Shown in pieces: positions 34,576-42,809 of a stretch of DNA of 64,000 bases. The stretch is taken from NCBI RefSeq assembly GCF_028280385.1, contig NZ_JANQLX010000010.1, positions 1 to 64,000 of the forward strand. Direction: 5' to 3'. Source of the DNA: Allomuricauda sp. (lineage in GTDB: Bacteria; Bacteroidota; Bacteroidia; Flavobacteriales; Flavobacteriaceae). A program made the position numbers and the translations under genes. Numbering within the stretch: the stretch's first letter is position 1; every line of letters begins with the position of its first letter. The notes beneath the pieces were generated by a model that was not told the origin of the DNA, did not search any database, and was given only the letters and a program-made list of their open reading frames with translations.

Positions 34576-35180
34576 GATTTGGGCTCAAATTCTACGCAAT
34601 CCAACCGAATATCAGCGTGCTTAAGCTGCTTTTCCAATAAATTACAATAATGGTTGGTCCCATTTTTCTGATAGTATCGGCATGCAAAGCAAGTGCGCTG
34701 AACCGTTAAGATACCCGCCTGGTTCATTTGGTAGATCAGCTTGGAAAGGGTCTTGAACACGTTTCCCTGTTCTTGAACATCCACTTGTTCCACCAATTGG
34801 GAAATGGGTCTGGCAAATTGCTGGGTTTGGGCCACTATATCTTTTCCCAAAGTGGATAGCAAAATGGTGTAACTGCGGTTATCCGCAGAAGAGTGGTCCT
34901 TAATAATCAACGATTTCTTATTCAGTACGCGTATGGCATCGCTAATGGTGGGTTTGGTCACATTGAACTCTTGCGCCAAAAAGCTGACATTGTTGAATTC
35001 GTCTTTGTGGTGGGCCACAAATATCAATATCTGGATTTGGATGGGACTCAAACCAAATTCCTTGGCTTTTTCCCATAGCAGTACCTTAAATGCCTGTGAA
35101 ATCCGTTCCAGACCCGTCACTATTTTGCTAGCTAGATCATCTACCTGCCAGTTGGGGTCAAATGCACTTTTTTTATCCAT
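34572..35180 (-). CDS. MarR-family regulator with C-terminal cysteine cluster
   Basis: A 202-aa protein. A winged-helix MarR domain covers about 20-140 (VSFLAQEFNVTKPTISDAIRVL). A C-terminal extension carries four cysteines in the pattern C-x2-C-x11-C-x15-C (CFACRYYQ...HYCNLL...LDCVEF), which looks like a metal or Fe-S site. Such an extension could sense redox state or NO. The ATG at 35180 is chosen over 35204 because it follows the -7 element at a normal distance. Coupled to the Crp/Fnr gene. Confidence 0.88.
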   Translation of the reverse strand: MDKKSAFDPNWQVDDLASKIVTGLERISQAFKVLLWEKAKEFGLSPIQIQILIFVAHHKDEFNNVSFLAQEFNVTKPTISDAIRVLNKKSLIIKDHSSADNRSYTILLSTLGKDIVAQTQQFARPISQLVEQVDVQEQGNVFKTLSKLIYQMNQAGILTVQRTCFACRYYQKNGTNHYCNLLEKQLKHADIRLDCVEFEPKS

Positions 35181-35186
35181 AACTTG

Positions 35187-35219
35187 TTGCCTGCCGGCAA
35201 ACACCGACAGGCAAAGTTA
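35187..35219 (-). promoter_or_regulatory. marR-like gene promoter with overlapping inverted repeat
   Basis: The minus strand has -7 element TAACTTTG (35219-35212). Overlapping it, TTGCCTG (35187-35193) and CAGGCAA (35208-35214) form an inverted repeat; as RNA or ssDNA it extends to an 11-bp stem. It could be an autoregulatory operator; a generic flavobacterial intergenic hairpin is the alternative. Confidence 0.5.
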
Positions 35220-35224
35220 GTTAT

Positions 35225-35239
35225 CCTAATTAAATTAGG
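35225..35239. promoter_or_regulatory. palindrome CCTAAT-TAA-ATTAGG upstream of the marR-like promoter
   Basis: A perfect 15-bp palindrome lies 5 bp upstream of the -7 element and overlaps the DUF2024 stop. The position between -7 and -33 suits a repressor or activator site. Confidence 0.4.
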
Positions 35240-35498
35240 TGCAATTTTCCATTTCAATAATATAATACCCGTTTAGCTCAATTGTGGACGCTACTTCCGG
35301 GGGCGCACTTTGCATATGGCAGAATCTACATTCTTTAGCTGTCAGCTTTCCAGTTTTAAAATTCTTGCTTGCCAAATATTGCCTTCCAAAAGAGAATATG
35401 AGATGTGGGTCCTTTTGTTCAGATGGAACCAAAATATCAAAATGCATGGTTTTACCATCTTCACGTTGTACATAGGTATCCCAAACTGCGATTTCCAT
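35235..35498 (-). CDS. DUF2024 family protein
   Basis: An 87-aa protein matching the small DUF2024 family: opening VWDTYVQREDGKTMHFDILVP and the motif ECRFCHMQSA with two cysteines and a histidine, possibly a metal site. Function unknown. It follows the lipoprotein gene by 5 bp in the thioredoxin-like/lipoprotein/DUF2024 operon. Confidence 0.88.
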   Translation of the reverse strand: MEIAVWDTYVQREDGKTMHFDILVPSEQKDPHLIFSFGRQYLASKNFKTGKLTAKECRFCHMQSAPPEVASTIELNGYYIIEMENCT

Positions 35499-35503
35499 AA
35501 TAG

Positions 35504-36223
35504 CTATTTTACATTGTACGGCAAGGACAAATCCCCGCTTGCCACTCCAAATACCTCATAAACTCCAAGCATGGGCAAGTTGTCATTGCTCGTATTTACC
35601 TTCATAAATGCCGTTACCCCGTCATAATTAAAGGAGGTTTGGTTTTGAATACGGTAATCGGGAACAATAACTTTTATGATCTTACCTTTGGAGGTCACAG
35701 GATATCCGGGCGAATCCATGTACATGGGCATACCAGGGCTGGTAGGTGGCAGCACCACGGTAGTATCGGCTTTTTTAAACTGCTTTACCGCCAATCCACC
35801 AGCTACTCTTTTGTCTTCCGTCAGTACCACCCAATGCGGATGCCAGACCGCACCATCATTATCCCAATCGGAATCTCCATTTTCGTCCCATAGGGGAGTA
35901 TCATCAAAATCCGGATGGGATGTGAGGGCCAAGGCCAATATTCCTTCCACGTCCCCAAAACCAACATGACTTGGTTTCAAGGTAGTAGGAAATACATAAC
36001 CAAGTACGGGAGCACCATCCAATTGACCTTGTGCTTTTGGCACTGTATTACCCGCTAGGCCTTCCACGGCAATTTCCCAAACAGTTACCGCCAAATCCGG
36101 TTCATGGGTTATTTGTACCGCCTCGATTTTAAAATCTTCCGTGTTATATGAATGCTCCTGGGCACAGGAAGTGAACATTCCCCCCAAAAACAATCCCGCT
36201 GATAATAAAGTCTTTGCTTTCAT
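35504..36223 (-). CDS. lipoprotein of unknown function in redox cluster
   Basis: A 239-aa protein with lipobox FTSCAQ (Cys20). The mature domain has conserved-looking segments such as VTVWEIAVEG, VGYVFPTTL-like LGYVFPTTLKPSHVGF, and GAVWHPHWVVL with two histidines. I do not recognise the family. Its position between a thioredoxin-like gene and DUF2024, upstream of globin and redox regulators, suggests a periplasmic redox or metal role (inference). Confidence 0.72.
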   Translation of the reverse strand: MKAKTLLSAGLFLGGMFTSCAQEHSYNTEDFKIEAVQITHEPDLAVTVWEIAVEGLAGNTVPKAQGQLDGAPVLGYVFPTTLKPSHVGFGDVEGILALALTSHPDFDDTPLWDENGDSDWDNDGAVWHPHWVVLTEDKRVAGGLAVKQFKKADTTVVLPPTSPGMPMYMDSPGYPVTSKGKIIKVIVPDYRIQNQTSFNYDGVTAFMKVNTSNDNLPMLGVYEVFGVASGDLSLPYNVK

Positions 36224-36257
36224 ATTTATTTAGGATTCCTAACTTTTAAAATTAAAA

Positions 36258-36491
36258 CTAAGCCTTTACATCTTCCAAGGAAGCACCAAAATTGATATGC
36301 AGCACATTTCCTTGGGGGGTTACCAATGCTGGTACGGACTTTACCCCCATTTGTTCCGCCTCCGGTATTCTAGATTGATTCTCTCCAAGATGAACAATGG
36401 AAACTTGGTCCTTGCCGATTAAGTTTACCAAATCCTCTTCGGCACTTACACATACAGGACAACCTGCATGATAAAAAACTGATTTACTCAT
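36258..36491 (-). CDS. small thioredoxin-fold protein
   Basis: A 77-aa protein from the ATG at 36491. It is a minimal thioredoxin/glutaredoxin fold with active-site motif GCPVC near residues 10-14 and the cis-proline segment SVPALV. It has no signal peptide, so it acts in the cytoplasm. It is the first gene of the redox operon and lies behind a promoter with a perfect palindrome. A longer frame to 36515 is less likely. Confidence 0.85.
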   Translation of the reverse strand: MSKSVFYHAGCPVCVSAEEDLVNLIGKDQVSIVHLGENQSRIPEAEQMGVKSVPALVTPQGNVLHINFGASLEDVKA

Positions 36492-36525
36492 TTTAAACAA
36501 TTTAAGTTGTTGCACTATTGCGGTA

Positions 36526-36547
36526 CAAATATAGTAAGGATTCCTTA
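36526..36547 (-). promoter_or_regulatory. promoter with 13-bp palindrome for the redox operon
   Basis: Minus strand TATATTTG (36533-36526) is an exact -7 element. One base upstream begins the perfect palindrome TAAGGA-T-TCCTTA (36535-36547), where a regulator would contact the -7/-33 spacer. A Crp/Fnr or MarR protein from the next operon is the natural candidate. Confidence 0.55.
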
Positions 36548-36551
36548 TTAT

Positions 36552-38882
36552 TTAATTAATTCTTTGTAAATTTTCATCAACATCCTTGTTTTTGAACTTT
36601 CTATCCCGTTTTTGTCCCAAATTATAGCGCATGGCTATTGCTATTTCCCTTGCATCACCAAAATACTGTCCCTTGGCAAGTACCCCTCTTAAATTGTAGC
36701 TTTCCACAAAGTTCATTTGTCTAAATATATCATTGAACCGAAGTGTGCACAACAGTGAATCGCCAAATTTCTTCGAAACAGTGGCATCTGCTATAATCTG
36801 TGCATTTCTCTGGAAAATTCCCTCTCTTCTTTTGGTGATCGCCCTAGCCCCAACAGCAACAGTGGTATCCTTTGGCAGGATAAACTGATGATTGTTGTAC
36901 ACATACAGATATGGGCTCGCCTTGCCCGAAGTACCGCTATCCGTAATGTTGTTATAGTTAAAACTCACTACCGTATTGGATACCCAATTACCTTTGGTAA
37001 ATGGAGCAATTGCGGTTATATACCAACCTTGCTCCCTATCTAAATTGGTTTGTGATAGAATCGCCACTTCCTGCTGATCATCATAGCTAATGGTAAAGGT
37101 AAAAGGCTGGGTGGTGTCATAATAGCCCATTCGGAAACTTTTATCTTTCCACTGGAGGTTCACAGTCACTTCATCCGTAATACTTGGTTGTAGATTGATG
37201 TTACCGCTGCCTTCCAATACAGGATTGATATAGGCCGAAATGGTACTGGTCCTTGAAAAATTGGGCCGGTTTATACTTTTTGCATAATTACCGGACAGGG
37301 CTAGGTCTTTAGAAAAGTTCGTATTGGCTCCCAGTTTGGGAAACAACCTCATTTTTTTTCGCTCCACAAGTGGCGATGCGAACTCACCCAGCCCACTTTT
37401 CACTTCATTGTATTCGGTTCTAAGCCCGGCAGTCAAACCTATTTTTTTATTCACTTTCAGCGAAAAGTTGCTGTACCCCGCATACAATCGCTCCACATAA
37501 TCAAAATCAAACACAGACTGATCGGTTTCGGAAACCTGTTCAAAAAGCGAGAATGCACTGGCCCGTGTATCGTTCCAGCTGGCCCCAAGGTCCCATTGAA
37601 TGCCGTTGTGCAACAACTGCTCCAAATCAATACGTAATGCCAGGGTATTTAAGGTATAGCGTTGATCACGTATTTGTTCCAGCATCACCTCATCTCCAAG
37701 ATTGCCATTGGCAATGGAAGTCTGTAAAGTGGTTTCAAAAAAGGAATGTTGTATTCCGGTAAAAAGCCCTATTTGTTTACCCAGTTTTCTTTCATAATTG
37801 AAATTGGTACTCACATAATTTTTGGTGTTGTTGTTGCCCGTATCCGTAATAATGGTGCTTGAACCTTCAGGCACTTCCAAAAAGGAATTGGTTTTTATGG
37901 GAAATTTATCCGTCTGTAGCTTAGCCACGGAATTTAAGGAAACATAGGAGCCATCTTTCAATGGAAAATAGGCACCAAGACCAAAATTCTTTTGCGTGCG
38001 CTGGTTTTTGGGTATAACCACCAAATAATCAGAGAATATGTTGGCCTCTGGAATACTGAACCTAAAGGTGTTGCTTTCCCACGCACCAAGATTGTTCAGC
38101 GCCATATTTCCCCGCAATTCCAGTTTGCCCAAGTTTAAATTGACATTACTGGAAAGATAATTGTTGTAGTTTCTTTTATACGAAGCCGTTTCCCTTATAT
38201 TTCCCTCAGCGCCCGATTTCGTATTCCTTTTGCTTTTAAGCAGTAGTACTGCCCTACCGTTGGCCTCATACTTTGCGGATGGATTGTTGATGATGTCTAT
38301 ACTGGCCAAGTTTTCCACCGACAAACCCGTCAATACCTCGAAATCCACCCGTTGGTTGTCCAAATAAATCAATGGGTTTCCCCTGCCCAATATGCTAAGG
38401 GCATCCCTATTGGGTGAAATCTGGACATTCGGAATCTGGGACAGTAAATCAATAGGGTCCGGGCTTGCCGTGTAAATGGGATTGGTAACATCAACCGAAA
38501 TATTCCCGTTACTATAGGTTATCGGATTTTTTGCCCCCAACAACTCCACTTCATCCAAAGCATTAATAGCTTCTTCCAACACAATACGCAACTCCAGGTT
38601 TTTATCCAAAAACACGTTTTGGATTGCTGGTTCAAACCCAAGGCAAGATACTTGGAGCTTATAGTTGCCCTCATTTAACTCTTCAAAATGGAATTTACCT
38701 TGGATCAGGGTGGTATACCGTAAAACCGATTCGGAATCACCTTCAAATAGCAAGATATCGCCAATTTCCACCATTTCCACCATTGTATCGACAACTGCGC
38801 CGGACAGGGAATGCATCTGCTGGGCTTTGACCAGCCCAAAGTATAAACCACAAATTAGAATGAATAGATTTTTCAAGACCAA
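36552..38882 (-). CDS. TonB-dependent-type outer-membrane beta-barrel protein
   Basis: A 776-aa receptor-like protein. A signal peptide is followed by a carboxypeptidase-regulatory-like domain (about 23-105), a plug (about 110-220, with LIYLDNQRV and SIDIINNPSAKYEANG), and a large C-terminal barrel of the outer-membrane beta-barrel type found in Bacteroidota. No ATG opens the frame: TTG at 38882 or 38876 is used. The substrate is unknown. It lies just downstream of a membrane-bound LuxR-type regulator that may control it. Confidence 0.9.
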   Translation of the reverse strand: MVLKNLFILICGLYFGLVKAQQMHSLSGAVVDTMVEMVEIGDILLFEGDSESVLRYTTLIQGKFHFEELNEGNYKLQVSCLGFEPAIQNVFLDKNLELRIVLEEAINALDEVELLGAKNPITYSNGNISVDVTNPIYTASPDPIDLLSQIPNVQISPNRDALSILGRGNPLIYLDNQRVDFEVLTGLSVENLASIDIINNPSAKYEANGRAVLLLKSKRNTKSGAEGNIRETASYKRNYNNYLSSNVNLNLGKLELRGNMALNNLGAWESNTFRFSIPEANIFSDYLVVIPKNQRTQKNFGLGAYFPLKDGSYVSLNSVAKLQTDKFPIKTNSFLEVPEGSSTIITDTGNNNTKNYVSTNFNYERKLGKQIGLFTGIQHSFFETTLQTSIANGNLGDEVMLEQIRDQRYTLNTLALRIDLEQLLHNGIQWDLGASWNDTRASAFSLFEQVSETDQSVFDFDYVERLYAGYSNFSLKVNKKIGLTAGLRTEYNEVKSGLGEFASPLVERKKMRLFPKLGANTNFSKDLALSGNYAKSINRPNFSRTSTISAYINPVLEGSGNINLQPSITDEVTVNLQWKDKSFRMGYYDTTQPFTFTISYDDQQEVAILSQTNLDREQGWYITAIAPFTKGNWVSNTVVSFNYNNITDSGTSGKASPYLYVYNNHQFILPKDTTVAVGARAITKRREGIFQRNAQIIADATVSKKFGDSLLCTLRFNDIFRQMNFVESYNLRGVLAKGQYFGDAREIAIAMRYNLGQKRDRKFKNKDVDENLQRIN

Positions 38883-38939
38883 AATTTTGGTCCAAAGGAA
38901 TTGCTCCCAGCCTGGGATACCAAAGGTTATGGGTCTGAT

Positions 38940-39911
38940 TTAGGTACTAGTCCCTGTACTTTTCTGCAACAACTCGCGCCTACCTGCCACCTGAAGTTTA
39001 TGGTAAATATGGGTGATATGGGTCTTTACCGTACTTAAACTGATATAGAGTTCCTCCGCAATCTCTTTGTTACTTTTTCCTTCCAAAATGAGGTTTTTGA
39101 TGTTTTCCTCCCTTTGGCTCAGGGGCGAGATAAGCTGTGGTTTCCGTTTTAGGAATACGAATGCCAACCCCATGCCCAACAAACAAACAATGAGTCCGAT
39201 AATGATCAATCTGCTGGTCTGTAGCTCTTGTTGCACCGATTCTTGGGTAAGATATGCCAGTCTTTTCTCTAGAAACCAGTATTCGGCCGGTTCTATGGTG
39301 CTCTCCTTGAATTGGCCAAGAACTTGCACATAATAGGCGGGATTTTCGGCAATGTCCTGGTCCAGCAATCGCTTCTCGGCCAGTTGTTTGATCCCAATCA
39401 ATTTGACCATAAGGATTTGGAGTGAGTCCTTTACATAAGCCTTTTGGGGAACTATCCTATCCTCCAGGTTCAGGTATTGTTGTACTAGGGAAGATTCAAA
39501 TTCCCGCATTTTTCTCCACTCCTGATCGCCTTGATTGGTGGTGGTATATACTCCAAAAACCGTTTTTCCCTTTGAAAACACCATCCTGTCCTTGTTGGAC
39601 ATCAAAAAGGTAACTTCTGAACTTAGGGTGTCGTTGACAATTTTTCGAATGCGCTCGGCATGCAGGCGGTATATCTTGTTTTTGTCTGAGAAGTATTTTC
39701 TATCAATCTTAAACTGGCCATTTGCGCCAACACGGACCTTGGCCAAGGGTTTTATGGCACTTTTACCTTGGATTTGTTGAAAGGTTACCTGGCTCAGTAC
39801 CAATTCCTGCGCCCAGTCTTCTTTGGGTTCAAGATTCACATAGCCTGAAATTGCCTGGGCGGAAAGCATTTGCGTTCCCAATATGGCAAATAGAATAAAG
39901 CATTTTTTCAT
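38940..39911 (-). CDS. membrane-bound LuxR-type transcriptional regulator
   Basis: A 323-aa one-component regulator. It has a signal peptide (1-19), a periplasmic region of about 215 residues, one membrane helix (about 235-254), and a cytoplasmic LuxR helix-turn-helix (about 262-323, SQREENIKNLILEGKSNKEIAEEL). An external signal could thus act directly on DNA binding. It follows the serine hydrolase gene by 15 bp and precedes the outer-membrane receptor gene, its likely target (inference). Confidence 0.88.
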   Translation of the reverse strand: MKKCFILFAILGTQMLSAQAISGYVNLEPKEDWAQELVLSQVTFQQIQGKSAIKPLAKVRVGANGQFKIDRKYFSDKNKIYRLHAERIRKIVNDTLSSEVTFLMSNKDRMVFSKGKTVFGVYTTTNQGDQEWRKMREFESSLVQQYLNLEDRIVPQKAYVKDSLQILMVKLIGIKQLAEKRLLDQDIAENPAYYVQVLGQFKESTIEPAEYWFLEKRLAYLTQESVQQELQTSRLIIIGLIVCLLGMGLAFVFLKRKPQLISPLSQREENIKNLILEGKSNKEIAEELYISLSTVKTHITHIYHKLQVAGRRELLQKSTGTST

Positions 39912-39926
39912 GATACCCTAAGCTAG

Positions 39927-41018
39927 TCAATTTTCGGAAAGCGCACAATTGATGATCTTATCCAATTTGTGCTGCACTTTGGGGTCTGTGCAATTGATCA
40001 ATAAAACCACCACCATTTTTTCCTTTGGATAAACAAAGAAGTTGGAATAGGCTCCAACACTGTTCCCCACATGGCCTACAAAACCTCTTCCATTGCTGTC
40101 CTCACTTACCTGAAAGCCCAATCCGTAGAAGGTGGATCTTCCCAAGACGGTCTGCGCTCTTAAAACCTCCTTTGCCAGTTCGGAATTTTCCTTTGTGGCC
40201 TGTAATACAGCCTGTCCCAACCTACCAATATCCTCCGCGGTGGAAAGGTAGCCCCCGCCTGCCAATTTGTACTGATTATTGACCACAACAGCTTTTTTAA
40301 AGCCTGTTTTGTTCCGAGAATAAAAACTTGCCTTGCCTAGGCCTTCCGCGGAAATTTTATTCCATTGCGACTCGAGTTGTACCGGGGAAAAAGTACAGTG
40401 CATCCCAAGTGGCGCAAGCACATATTGCTGCACATAGTCATCAAAAGGAACACCGCTTGCTTCTTGCATAGCCAAAGACAGCAGAACATAATCAAAACTA
40501 TTGTACAAATAGCCCTTGCCCGGCTCAAACTGTAAGGGGTCATCCTGAAATACCTGGATACTGTCCTTAATGGAATAGGGTTGGTTCAGTGCGTACTCCT
40601 TACCACGGTAACCCCGAATACCAGCGGTATGGGTCGCCAATTGGCGAAGGGTAAAATCGAAATCTTTTTTGGGGTAATCCGGAACATACTTATAAAAGGA
40701 ATCATCCAATTGCAGTATATCATTTTCAACCATTTTGGCCAGTGCCAGGCCAGTGATGCATTTGGAGATACTGGCCACCCGAAATAGGGTTTTACCCGGT
40801 TGGACATGAACTTTCGTGCCAATATCGGCATAGCCATAACCCTTATTTAATAGGGGCGTGCCTTCTTTCAAAATATGCGCCGAAATTCCAGGTACTTGTT
40901 CCAAATCAACCAAATCCTGAAGCATGGTATCAATTTTAGGAATACCGAGGAGCTCAATCTGGGAGGTGGTTCCTGATCCTGAAAACCATTTTCGCAATTT
41001 GGTCCTAAAGGATGTCAT
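39927..41018 (-). CDS. serine hydrolase of the beta-lactamase/penicillin-binding family
   Basis: A 363-aa protein with the serine hydrolase fold. The catalytic SxxK motif is S83-I-S-K86 (RVASISK). The second motif reads YNS rather than YxN, and HVG replaces the KTG box (VGHVGNSVG), as in class-C-like esterases. No convincing signal peptide is seen, so it may be cytoplasmic or non-classically exported. It begins the minus-strand group with the LuxR-type regulator and diverges from the AraC gene. Confidence 0.88.
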   Translation of the reverse strand: MTSFRTKLRKWFSGSGTTSQIELLGIPKIDTMLQDLVDLEQVPGISAHILKEGTPLLNKGYGYADIGTKVHVQPGKTLFRVASISKCITGLALAKMVENDILQLDDSFYKYVPDYPKKDFDFTLRQLATHTAGIRGYRGKEYALNQPYSIKDSIQVFQDDPLQFEPGKGYLYNSFDYVLLSLAMQEASGVPFDDYVQQYVLAPLGMHCTFSPVQLESQWNKISAEGLGKASFYSRNKTGFKKAVVVNNQYKLAGGGYLSTAEDIGRLGQAVLQATKENSELAKEVLRAQTVLGRSTFYGLGFQVSEDSNGRGFVGHVGNSVGAYSNFFVYPKEKMVVVLLINCTDPKVQHKLDKIINCALSEN

Positions 41019-41122
41019 GTTATTGTAGCTTGGATACCGAACATAGTGAGAATTCCAAAAAAGAAAAAATAGGCTTGTGCAAAATCAGCAAGAATGGAAA
41101 AGAGAGCGAATTAAATTCCGCA

Positions 41123-41130
41123 TACATTTG
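41123..41130 (+). promoter_or_regulatory. promoter -7 element for the AraC/GyrI regulator
   Basis: TACATTTG is an exact TAnnTTTG match, 17 bp before the ATG at 41148. Confidence 0.6.
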
Positions 41131-41147
41131 TTCCAAATCAGAGGAAA

Positions 41148-42011
41148 ATGTCCAAAAGTGTAAACAATCGTGAACTGTATCAGCAAAAACTAAATGTGGT
41201 ACTGGAATATGTGCACGGGCATCTGGATGAAAAGATAGAACTCAAGACTTTGGCCCAGCTATCGCATTTTTCACCCTTTCATTTTCATCGGATCATCCGG
41301 GCCTTGTTGGGAGAGCCCATTGGATCATACATTGCCCGTGTGCGCTTAGAAACTGCCGCCAAACTAATTCGGTACAGTCAACTTTCCATCGAAGAAATAG
41401 GCTATAACATTGGATACGATTCGCCTTCTTCCTTTTCCAAGGCTTTTAAATTACACTTTGGGCATTCCCCATCTGCATATCGAAGAAATAAAAATTTAAC
41501 ATCAAAAAATGTACATCTCATGAAAACTACTTCACTGAACATCAAGAAACCCAAGATTTTAACCGTGGATGACAAAAACTGCATCTATGTAACCTTAAAA
41601 GGAGCTTACCAAAAGCTGGATTATGCTTCTGCATGGGCAACACTTTGGGGAGAAGTCAAAAAGCAAAAGTTGTTTACAGCGGGCATAGAACTAATTGGAC
41701 TTCCTTATGATGACCCCAATGTTACGGAAGAGGACAAAATCAGGTACGATGCCTGTTTGATCATCCACAAGGAAGCGCAACCTGCCGGGGAAGTTGGTGT
41801 CAAAACCATTCCAGGAGGAAAATTTGCCGTGTTTCATTATCAGGGCAGTTACAAATACCTGGACCAGGTTTACAATTACATTTTCAACACATGGTTATTG
41901 GAAAACGATTATGAATTGCGGGATGAGACCGTCAGGGAAAAGTATTTGAACAATCCTGAAAAAACCGAGGAAAGCAAATTGAAGACCGAAATCTACCTGC
42001 CAATTCAGTAG
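41148..42011 (+). CDS. AraC-type regulator with GyrI-like effector domain
   Basis: A 287-aa protein. N-terminal AraC double helix-turn-helix covers about 10-115 (KTLAQLSHFSPFHFHRIIRAL ending in FGHSPSAYRR). The C-terminal GyrI-like small-molecule-binding domain covers about 125-287 (KTIPGGKFAVFHYQGSY). The order resembles Rob/SoxS-like regulators of drug and solvent response. Targets are not evident from neighbours. The stop directly abuts the end of the convergent GIN-domain gene. Confidence 0.92.
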   Translation: MSKSVNNRELYQQKLNVVLEYVHGHLDEKIELKTLAQLSHFSPFHFHRIIRALLGEPIGSYIARVRLETAAKLIRYSQLSIEEIGYNIGYDSPSSFSKAFKLHFGHSPSAYRRNKNLTSKNVHLMKTTSLNIKKPKILTVDDKNCIYVTLKGAYQKLDYASAWATLWGEVKKQKLFTAGIELIGLPYDDPNVTEEDKIRYDACLIIHKEAQPAGEVGVKTIPGGKFAVFHYQGSYKYLDQVYNYIFNTWLLENDYELRDETVREKYLNNPEKTEESKLKTEIYLPIQ

Positions 42012-42809
42012 TTAGTCCCTAAAAATAAGCCGCCCATTAAAGATTTCGTCCACTTCAACTTCTGGTGGGCGGTTTATACTGATCACATCGCCGGTACTTC
42101 GTATAACACCGGAAATCCGTTGTTGCGGATTTACGAAAATATCATTGCTGCCACGATGGTTGAGGCTTACCGACTGTGCAACCAAATTGTCTGCCTCTAC
42201 CCTTGAATCGCCAGCTGCTATATTGACATTTAGGTTGTTGGTGGCACCGCTCAACTTAAAATAAGCAATCCCATTAACTACAATTTGAACCGTATTGCTG
42301 TTCAATTCCAAATCAAAAGACCCATCTGTGGTTTCCGTTTCTGGATTATTGAAGCTCTCGGATATCAGTCTTATCTCCGGATAGTTCAACACCCCATCGC
42401 TGGAGATCAACAAACCGGTGCTACTCCTGATTTCTTCTATATTGGGGGACGTCACAAACACCGTGGTAAGTCCATATTCCCGTATAAAATTGCAGCCATT
42501 TTCATTTCGAAGTACAAGACGGTCATCTTCCACGATGGCAGACACCTCTTTTTGCAGAAATTCCCCAGTTTGTATTTCAACCTGGGTTTCGGTTCCGTCC
42601 CTCAGTACCAAGTTGATGTTTTCAAACACCGTGATCCTTGAAAATTCAGATACTTCCACAGTTCTTGTGGTGATATCACCGGCATTCTGAAAGCAATCGG
42701 GTACATTTTCTCCGTTGCAGGAGAGCATCAAAATGCAGCACAAGATACTGGCAACCCTCCCAATTGAAGATTTTCCTATCCAATATGCTATGTCCTTGAT
42801 CCCGTTCAT
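42012..42809 (-). CDS. GIN-domain (DUF2807) lipoprotein
   Basis: A 265-aa protein with lipobox LMLSC (Cys near residue 31) and a DUF2807-type repetitive beta region (FSRITVFENINLVLRDG, LNVNIAAGDSRVEADNL). It is likely surface- or periplasm-anchored; function unknown. Its start overlaps the end of the PagL-like gene by 4 bp, so the two envelope proteins are coupled. A non-lipidated relative is at 25653-26327. Confidence 0.85.
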   Translation of the reverse strand: MNGIKDIAYWIGKSSIGRVASILCCILMLSCNGENVPDCFQNAGDITTRTVEVSEFSRITVFENINLVLRDGTETQVEIQTGEFLQKEVSAIVEDDRLVLRNENGCNFIREYGLTTVFVTSPNIEEIRSSTGLLISSDGVLNYPEIRLISESFNNPETETTDGSFDLELNSNTVQIVVNGIAYFKLSGATNNLNVNIAAGDSRVEADNLVAQSVSLNHRGSNDIFVNPQQRISGVIRSTGDVISINRPPEVEVDEIFNGRLIFRD

